In this document: positions 5,627 to 9,414 of the stretch, piece by piece | Position numbering within the stretch: the first letter of the stretch is position 1 | How the letters are laid out: each line of letters begins with the position of its first letter | From: Deltaproteobacteria bacterium | GTDB lineage: Bacteria; Desulfobacterota; DAOWOC01 | Assembly (NCBI GenBank): GCA_030642225.1 | Contig: DAOWOC010000020.1 | Coordinates: 1-9,414 of the forward strand | DNA length: 9,414 bases | Direction: 5' to 3' | Program-made: the position numbers and the translations under genes | The notes under the pieces: model-generated | Databases searched by the model: none | Told to the model about the DNA's origin: nothing | What the model saw: the letters and a program-made list of their open reading frames with translations, nothing else

Positions 5627-7270
5627 ATGCCCTTAAAACCCGAGGTTTACAGAGTTTTTGAAGACATTGTAGGAGAAAAGAATATAACGGCTTCAGATGT
5701 AATTCTTGACTCATACACATTTAACTGGCTGGTAGAGTTTCACCCTGGATGTGCACCTGGTAAATATTTGCAAAACAGGCCGTCTGCGGTGATTCTTCCC
5801 GGAAGCACAGAAGAGGTGCAGGCTATTGTCAAGGCCTGTAACCGGTATAAGGCTATATATAAGCCACTTAGTACAGGATACGGGTCCCATGCCTTTTCGC
5901 TTGAGGAAGAGGTGGTGCTGCTTGATTTAAAAAGGATGAATAATATCATTGAAATAGATGAAAAAAACAGGTGTGCAGTTGTTGAGCCATATGTAACATG
6001 GGCGCAACTGACAGCTGAAAGTCTTAAAAAAGGCCTTTTTGGTACTCCTCATCAAGCCGGTTCTCAAGCTTCCGCCCTTGCAAATATTACATCCGGCTGG
6101 GGCATGAATATTATGGGTAATCACGGCGGACATAACTGCCGTAATGCCTTGGGAGTTGAGTGGATACTGCCTGACGGCGAGTTGATCAAGCTTGGGCATA
6201 CTGAGGAATGGTTTACCGGCGATGGCCCGGGGCCAAGCCTGAGGGGAATTATGCGGGGCCACGTAGGCGCTTTGGGAGGGTTTGGTGTTTTTACCAAGGT
6301 CGGCATTAAACTTCATAACTGGCCAGGGCCGCCAGAGGTCAGGACTGTGGGTGAGGGAATCTTTTCCGCTTATAAGGTTAAGGAGCCATTAAAAAGAGCC
6401 AAGGCTTATATGGTTGATTTACCTGATTATGAAAAACTTGCTGATTTTATGTATGCGATCGGGGATGCTGAAATAGGGTATTCTGTTATGCGTTGTGGGG
6501 GGCCGGAGCATGCCTTTGCAATTATGGGAGGAGCTATTTCAAATCAGACTTTTCTGGACTTGCATGAATCCGGCATGATTAATGCGGCTGCAGAGGAATT
6601 CAATCATCCATGCATGCTGTTTTTATATGGCATTTCTGAAAGGGATTTTGAGTTTCAGGAAAAACTTTTATATGACATTGTTGATGAGACCGGAGGAACT
6701 ATTCCCGATGTTATAAATGAAACACCTTTTAAGGAGATGCTCGCAGATGAGTTCCCTGTTATTCTGATTGGCAATGATACGCATCTGGCACATCATGCCG
6801 GAGGTTTTGTGATTAATGCCGGTTATATGGGCACAACAGATCCGGTTGTCAGACATCAGGGTCTTCCCGCAGAAGAACTTAAAGGGAAATACATGGAGCG
6901 AGGCGGGATATTAAAAGACGGGCTTGATTCCACATACCATAATTCATTTGATAATAATTCATATATTTATATGGAACTTGAATATCACTACGATGCTGCT
7001 GACCCATTTTCAGTTGAAGAATCAAGAAAATGTATAACTGAGGAACGTGATACAAGACGGGAAGAAAAGGCTGGTTTCGAGGTACAGGATATCGCCCTTT
7101 GCGTTGGTGATTCCCGTTTAACCATACAGGAGCGTTTTGATGAACTCGGTCCTTTGTATGGCAATTATCATCTTTGGCAGGAAAAGTTTAAAAGGGCATT
7201 TGATCCTAACGATGTTGTTGACAGGAGCACTTATGGTGTCGGAGTTGCGGGAAGAAATATGGACGTTTAA
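5627..7270 (+). CDS. FAD-binding oxidoreductase, GlcD / PCMH-type
   Basis: This 547-residue cytoplasmic flavoprotein has no signal peptide. The N-terminal half is a PCMH-type FAD-binding domain: RPSAVILPGSTEEVQAIV (51-68) is the typical entry strand and helix, PLSTGYGSHAF (80-90) fills the pyrophosphate-loop position, and VVEPYVTWAQL (118-128), WILPDGELIKLG (179-190) and RGIMRGHVGALGGFG (206-220) follow in family order. The C-terminal FAD-oxidase-type cap ends in FKRAFDPNDVVD (521-532), like the FDP-N motif of glycolate oxidase and D-lactate dehydrogenase subunits. Such enzymes oxidise 2-hydroxy acids, alcohols or related substrates and pass electrons to a partner. No iron-sulfur motif or partner subunit is present here. 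His88 sits where some related enzymes attach FAD covalently. AAGGAGGA (5613-5620) is six bases before ATG. Substrate unknown. Its position downstream of the TRAP operon suggests action on the imported ligand (inference). Confidence 0.85.
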   Translation: MPLKPEVYRVFEDIVGEKNITASDVILDSYTFNWLVEFHPGCAPGKYLQNRPSAVILPGSTEEVQAIVKACNRYKAIYKPLSTGYGSHAFSLEEEVVLLDLKRMNNIIEIDEKNRCAVVEPYVTWAQLTAESLKKGLFGTPHQAGSQASALANITSGWGMNIMGNHGGHNCRNALGVEWILPDGELIKLGHTEEWFTGDGPGPSLRGIMRGHVGALGGFGVFTKVGIKLHNWPGPPEVRTVGEGIFSAYKVKEPLKRAKAYMVDLPDYEKLADFMYAIGDAEIGYSVMRCGGPEHAFAIMGGAISNQTFLDLHESGMINAAAEEFNHPCMLFLYGISERDFEFQEKLLYDIVDETGGTIPDVINETPFKEMLADEFPVILIGNDTHLAHHAGGFVINAGYMGTTDPVVRHQGLPAEELKGKYMERGGILKDGLDSTYHNSFDNNSYIYMELEYHYDAADPFSVEESRKCITEERDTRREEKAGFEVQDIALCVGDSRLTIQERFDELGPLYGNYHLWQEKFKRAFDPNDVVDRSTYGVGVAGRNMDV

Positions 7271-7276
7271 TAATTC

Positions 7277-7373
7277 GTAACCGTTCACGGTTTACAGTTA
7301 TCGGTTCACGATGGGGTCCTCTTTTGAGGATTTATGTGAACCGACAACCGTGAACGGTTACAATAATTTTTTT
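7277..7373 (+). terminator. Nested inverted repeat with T-tract, terminator-like
   Basis: The outer arms GTAACCGTTCACGGTT (7277-7292) and its exact reverse complement (7346-7361) enclose inner arms TCGGTTCAC (7301-7309) and GTGAACCGA (7336-7344). These enclose a small hairpin TCCTC-TTTT-GAGGA (7317-7330). Left and right differ between outer and inner stems by an eight-base versus one-base bulge. Seven T residues follow (7367-7373), giving a good rho-independent terminator for the plus-strand oxidase, six bases after its stop codon. The minus-strand exit is not clearly U-rich, so its use as a terminator for the convergent MFS gene is less certain. Each outer arm is itself palindromic (AACCGT-2 nt-ACGGTT), which looks more like a dispersed repetitive element reused as a terminator than a plain one. 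Confidence 0.8.
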
Positions 7374-7378
7374 GGATA

Positions 7379-8677
7379 TCATGGAATATCCGCTTGATTA
7401 ACCGGTTTAATAGGCGCTATTAAGAATAATGCAATACACAGAGCGCCTATTGAAAATATAAAACTACCGTTGTATGACCCGCAGACATCATAGAATAAGC
7501 CAAAGATAACCGGCCCCATGCCTCCTATGATGCCTGCGGAAAAAGTAAGAAACCCAAACAGGGTTGCTATTGAGAAACGGCCGAAAATATCACCAAGAAA
7601 TGGTGTCCATACTGGAATGGATATGCCGTATCCAATACCTACAAATGATGTGAATAATATAAAATCGAATAAAGAATCAATATTTATAGCGTATATAAAT
7701 GCGCATATTTGTATACAGCAGCTTAAATAAAGGATTGGTTTTCTGCCTGTAATATCGGAAACAGGCCCTGCAACCAATTTAGCTGCAACCCCGCAAAGTG
7801 CCATAACCATCATGGCGAGCCCTATTGTCCCTTTTGCCTGGGCAAGTGTTTGTCCTGCATTAATAGCAATATCTGCTCCCCATATTCCCATTTGGCTGGT
7901 TAAACCCTGAAGCCCCATAAGACTTAAGGCATATGCAAAGAATAAACGCCAGAAGGTCTTGGTTTTCATCGCATCCCTTGCAAACCATACGGTTTCACCA
8001 CTGATTTTATGAGTTGGGTCATGGCCTTTTGTAATTGTATCCGGATCATTATTTTCTGTTTCGCCATCCGGTTTGAGCCCCATTGATTCGGGGTCTTTTC
8101 TTACAAAAAGTGCAGCGCATATTATAACTGTGAGACCTGTTGTAATACCTATGATAATATAGCAGGTACGCCATCCGAATAAACCGATGAACATTAAGGC
8201 AAAAGGGGAAATTACAGCGAGACCGAGCCCTGTTCCGGCAGCTATGATTCCCGAGGTCAAACCGGCTTTTTTATCAAACCATTTTCTGACTGTGGCGGAG
8301 TTTGGGACGATAAATGTCATGGTTACGCCGATTGCAGTTATAATGCTGTAATAGAGATAAAAATCCCAAATGGATTTTGTCCTTGCAAGCAGACATAAAC
8401 CAAGTATAAGAAAAAATCCGCCGAAAACCATAATCCATCTTGCGCCGAATTTGTCTGTCATTCGTCCGGTTACAGTTGCGCCAATAGCATAAATAACCAT
8501 ATGTAGAGTAAGAGCGAAACCAATGCTTGCCCTGGACCATCCCAACTCCTCGAGCATAAATGGTGAAAAAATAGTTATGGAATATCTTGCACAGGAAGCA
8601 CAAAGAGCAATGGTGAAACATGCCCCTACAACATACCATCCGTAGAAAATTTGTTTTTTATTTTGAGTTTTATCCAT
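7379..8677 (-). CDS. MFS transporter, OFA/monocarboxylate-like
   Basis: This 432-residue inner-membrane carrier has about 12 transmembrane segments in two halves joined by a polar loop (about 194-235, rich in Asp, Thr and Lys). The start FYGWYVVGAC (11-20) is typical of the oxalate/formate antiporter and monocarboxylate-like MFS groups. Family motifs are ELGWSRASIG (44-53), motif A GRMTDKFGAR (71-80), RKWFDKKAGLTSGI (131-144) and the second-half motif A GPVSDITGRKP (304-314). These carriers move small carboxylates by proton symport or anion exchange, and the substrate cannot be told. The gene is convergent with the oxidase and divergent from the acyl-CoA dehydrogenase. An in-frame TAA two codons upstream fixes ATG 8677 as the first ATG. 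Upstream there is no clear Shine-Dalgarno, and a 17-bp AT palindrome lies three bases before the start. TATAAT on the minus strand (8741-8736) is a possible -10 box, but no -35 partner fits. Confidence 0.87.
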   Translation of the reverse strand: MDKTQNKKQIFYGWYVVGACFTIALCASCARYSITIFSPFMLEELGWSRASIGFALTLHMVIYAIGATVTGRMTDKFGARWIMVFGGFFLILGLCLLARTKSIWDFYLYYSIITAIGVTMTFIVPNSATVRKWFDKKAGLTSGIIAAGTGLGLAVISPFALMFIGLFGWRTCYIIIGITTGLTVIICAALFVRKDPESMGLKPDGETENNDPDTITKGHDPTHKISGETVWFARDAMKTKTFWRLFFAYALSLMGLQGLTSQMGIWGADIAINAGQTLAQAKGTIGLAMMVMALCGVAAKLVAGPVSDITGRKPILYLSCCIQICAFIYAINIDSLFDFILFTSFVGIGYGISIPVWTPFLGDIFGRFSIATLFGFLTFSAGIIGGMGPVIFGLFYDVCGSYNGSFIFSIGALCIALFLIAPIKPVNQADIP

Positions 8678-9001
8678 CAGTTAATAATATTTATTAATTT
8701 TTATGCAGGCAGTTTTTGAATCTTGGTTGCAAAAGATTATATTACCATAACCCGATAAAAATTATTTGACAATAGGTTTAATGAATTTGTAAAAAAGTTT
8801 AACATGTAAGGTCGTGTATATTTGATTTTATTAATAAATGAAGGTGTTAAACAGCTTGCAAAAAATTATTTTGATATGTAGAATTCTTTTTAATGAAAAT
8901 TTATTGTAATTTTTTAAATAAAATATCTTTAAATTTGGATTATTTTTTTGTTTTCATATTTTATCTTAATACTTTTTATTAAAAATCAGGAGGTTTAAAG
9001 C
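8678..9001. other. Divergent AT-rich intergenic region
   Basis: These 324 bases between the divergent MFS and acyl-CoA dehydrogenase starts contain no convincing gene. The inverted repeat TTAATAA-TAT-TTATTAA (8681-8697) abuts the MFS start. TTTATTAATAAA (8827-8838) is a 12-bp palindrome identical to the one before the FAD oxidase. A consensus -35 box on the plus strand is listed separately. AGGAGG (8988-8993) is the ribosome-binding site of the dehydrogenase, eight bases from its ATG. A 23-codon open frame at 8838-8909 lacks a ribosome-binding site and is not called. No rho-independent terminator or recognisable riboswitch is visible. Confidence 0.6.
8766..8793 (+). promoter_or_regulatory. 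Candidate sigma-70 type promoter toward the acyl-CoA dehydrogenase
   Basis: A perfect TTGACA (8766-8771) is followed after 16 bases by TGTAAA (8788-8793), four of six matches to the -10 consensus. It would give a leader of about 200 bases before ATG 9002. This is long, so a closer promoter in the AT-rich stretch may be used instead. Confidence 0.3.
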
Positions 9002-9414
9002 ATGGGAGTTGTTTATACTGAAGAACACGAGATTTTTAGGAAAACTTTTAGGAAATTTGTAGAAAAGGAAATTACACCTAACGTCAACCAGTGGGAAGAA
9101 GACAGGATGGTTCCGCGGTCAATATGGAAAAGCATGGGGGAGCAGGGGTTTCTTTGCCCATGGGTACCTGAGGAATACGGTGGTTCAGGCGTTGGCTTTG
9201 AATATTCCATAATAATGACAGAAGAGATGGCAAATTGCGGGGCTTCTCTTATTGGTTTTGGGCTGCACAGCGATATCATTGTTCCTTATATCGCAAGTTA
9301 TGGCACTAAAGAACAGAAGGAAAAATATCTCCCTGGCTGTTGCACAGGGGAGATTATAACTGCAGTTGCCATGACTGAACCGGATGTTGGCTCAGACCTT
9401 CAGGCAATAAAGAC
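9002..9414 (+). CDS. Acyl-CoA dehydrogenase, N-terminal part (cut by window end)
   Basis: I translated 137 codons from ATG 9002 to the window edge without a stop. The start MGVVYTEEHEIFRKTFRKFV is the usual first helix of the acyl-CoA dehydrogenase N-terminal domain. EEYGGSGVGFEYSIIMTEEMA (57-77) and YGTKEQKEKYLPGCCTGEII (100-119) match the domain's conserved middle. AMTEPDVGSDLQAIK (123-137) is the FAD- and substrate-contacting signature, with Val129 where small residues are more common. Family enzymes insert a double bond alpha-beta in acyl-CoA thioesters and pass electrons to electron-transfer flavoprotein. AGGAGG (8988-8993), eight bases upstream, supports the start. The catalytic Glu lies in the missing C-terminal part, so chain-length or aryl specificity cannot be judged. 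The gene is divergent from the MFS carrier and points to CoA-dependent degradation of an organic acid. Confidence 0.92.
   Translation, partial: MGVVYTEEHEIFRKTFRKFVEKEITPNVNQWEEDRMVPRSIWKSMGEQGFLCPWVPEEYGGSGVGFEYSIIMTEEMANCGASLIGFGLHSDIIVPYIASYGTKEQKEKYLPGCCTGEIITAVAMTEPDVGSDLQAIK

Noticed and set aside
8715..8755. Sigma-54 promoter on the minus strand upstream of the MFS gene
   Set aside because: TGG and TTGC elements are present, but their spacing is four bases too long for a -24/-12 promoter.
8838..8909. Small 23-codon open frame in the divergent intergenic region
   Set aside because: It has no ribosome-binding site and no recognisable features. It begins inside a palindrome and is typical of chance frames.

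Overview
This is a low-GC bacterial window. It most likely comes from a Desulfobacterota (sulfate-reducer-like) genome. That is inferred from the gene content: a TatT-associated TRAP transporter, a GlcD-like FAD oxidase, an OFA/MCT-type MFS carrier and an acyl-CoA dehydrogenase. No rRNA or other taxonomic marker is present, and spirochaetes also carry TatT-type transporters, so the assignment is moderate at best.

Layout. Positions 1-131 are a perfect 15-bp tandem array that runs off the left edge. Positions 174-5410 are a tightly packed plus-strand operon for a complete tetratricopeptide-associated TRAP transporter (TPAT): a TatT lipoprotein, a small (DctQ) and a large (DctM) membrane subunit, and two tandem paralogous periplasmic binding proteins. 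Adjacent genes overlap or are separated by at most 21 bases. After a 216-bp AT-rich gap with a candidate promoter comes a 547-residue FAD-dependent oxidoreductase of the GlcD/PCMH type (5627-7270). A large nested inverted repeat with a T-tract (7277-7373) closes that unit. It lies between the oxidase and a convergent minus-strand MFS transporter (7379-8677). A 324-bp AT-rich divergent intergenic region then leads to an acyl-CoA dehydrogenase gene (9002 onward) cut by the right edge.

How the parts may work together (inference). The TPAT system captures a ligand in the periplasm and moves it in through DctQM, driven by an ion gradient. The oxidase and the acyl-CoA dehydrogenase look like catabolic flavoenzymes that could act on an imported organic acid or alcohol and on its CoA thioester. 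The MFS carrier could import a related monocarboxylate or export a product. The sequence does not identify the substrate.

Most notable are the tandem duplication of the binding protein inside a TatT-type operon, the Trp found in both binding proteins where DctP/SiaP proteins normally have their ligand-binding Arg, the identical tandem repeats directly in front of the operon, and the composite palindromic terminator. No CRISPR array, tRNA, rRNA, insertion sequence or frameshifted gene was seen.
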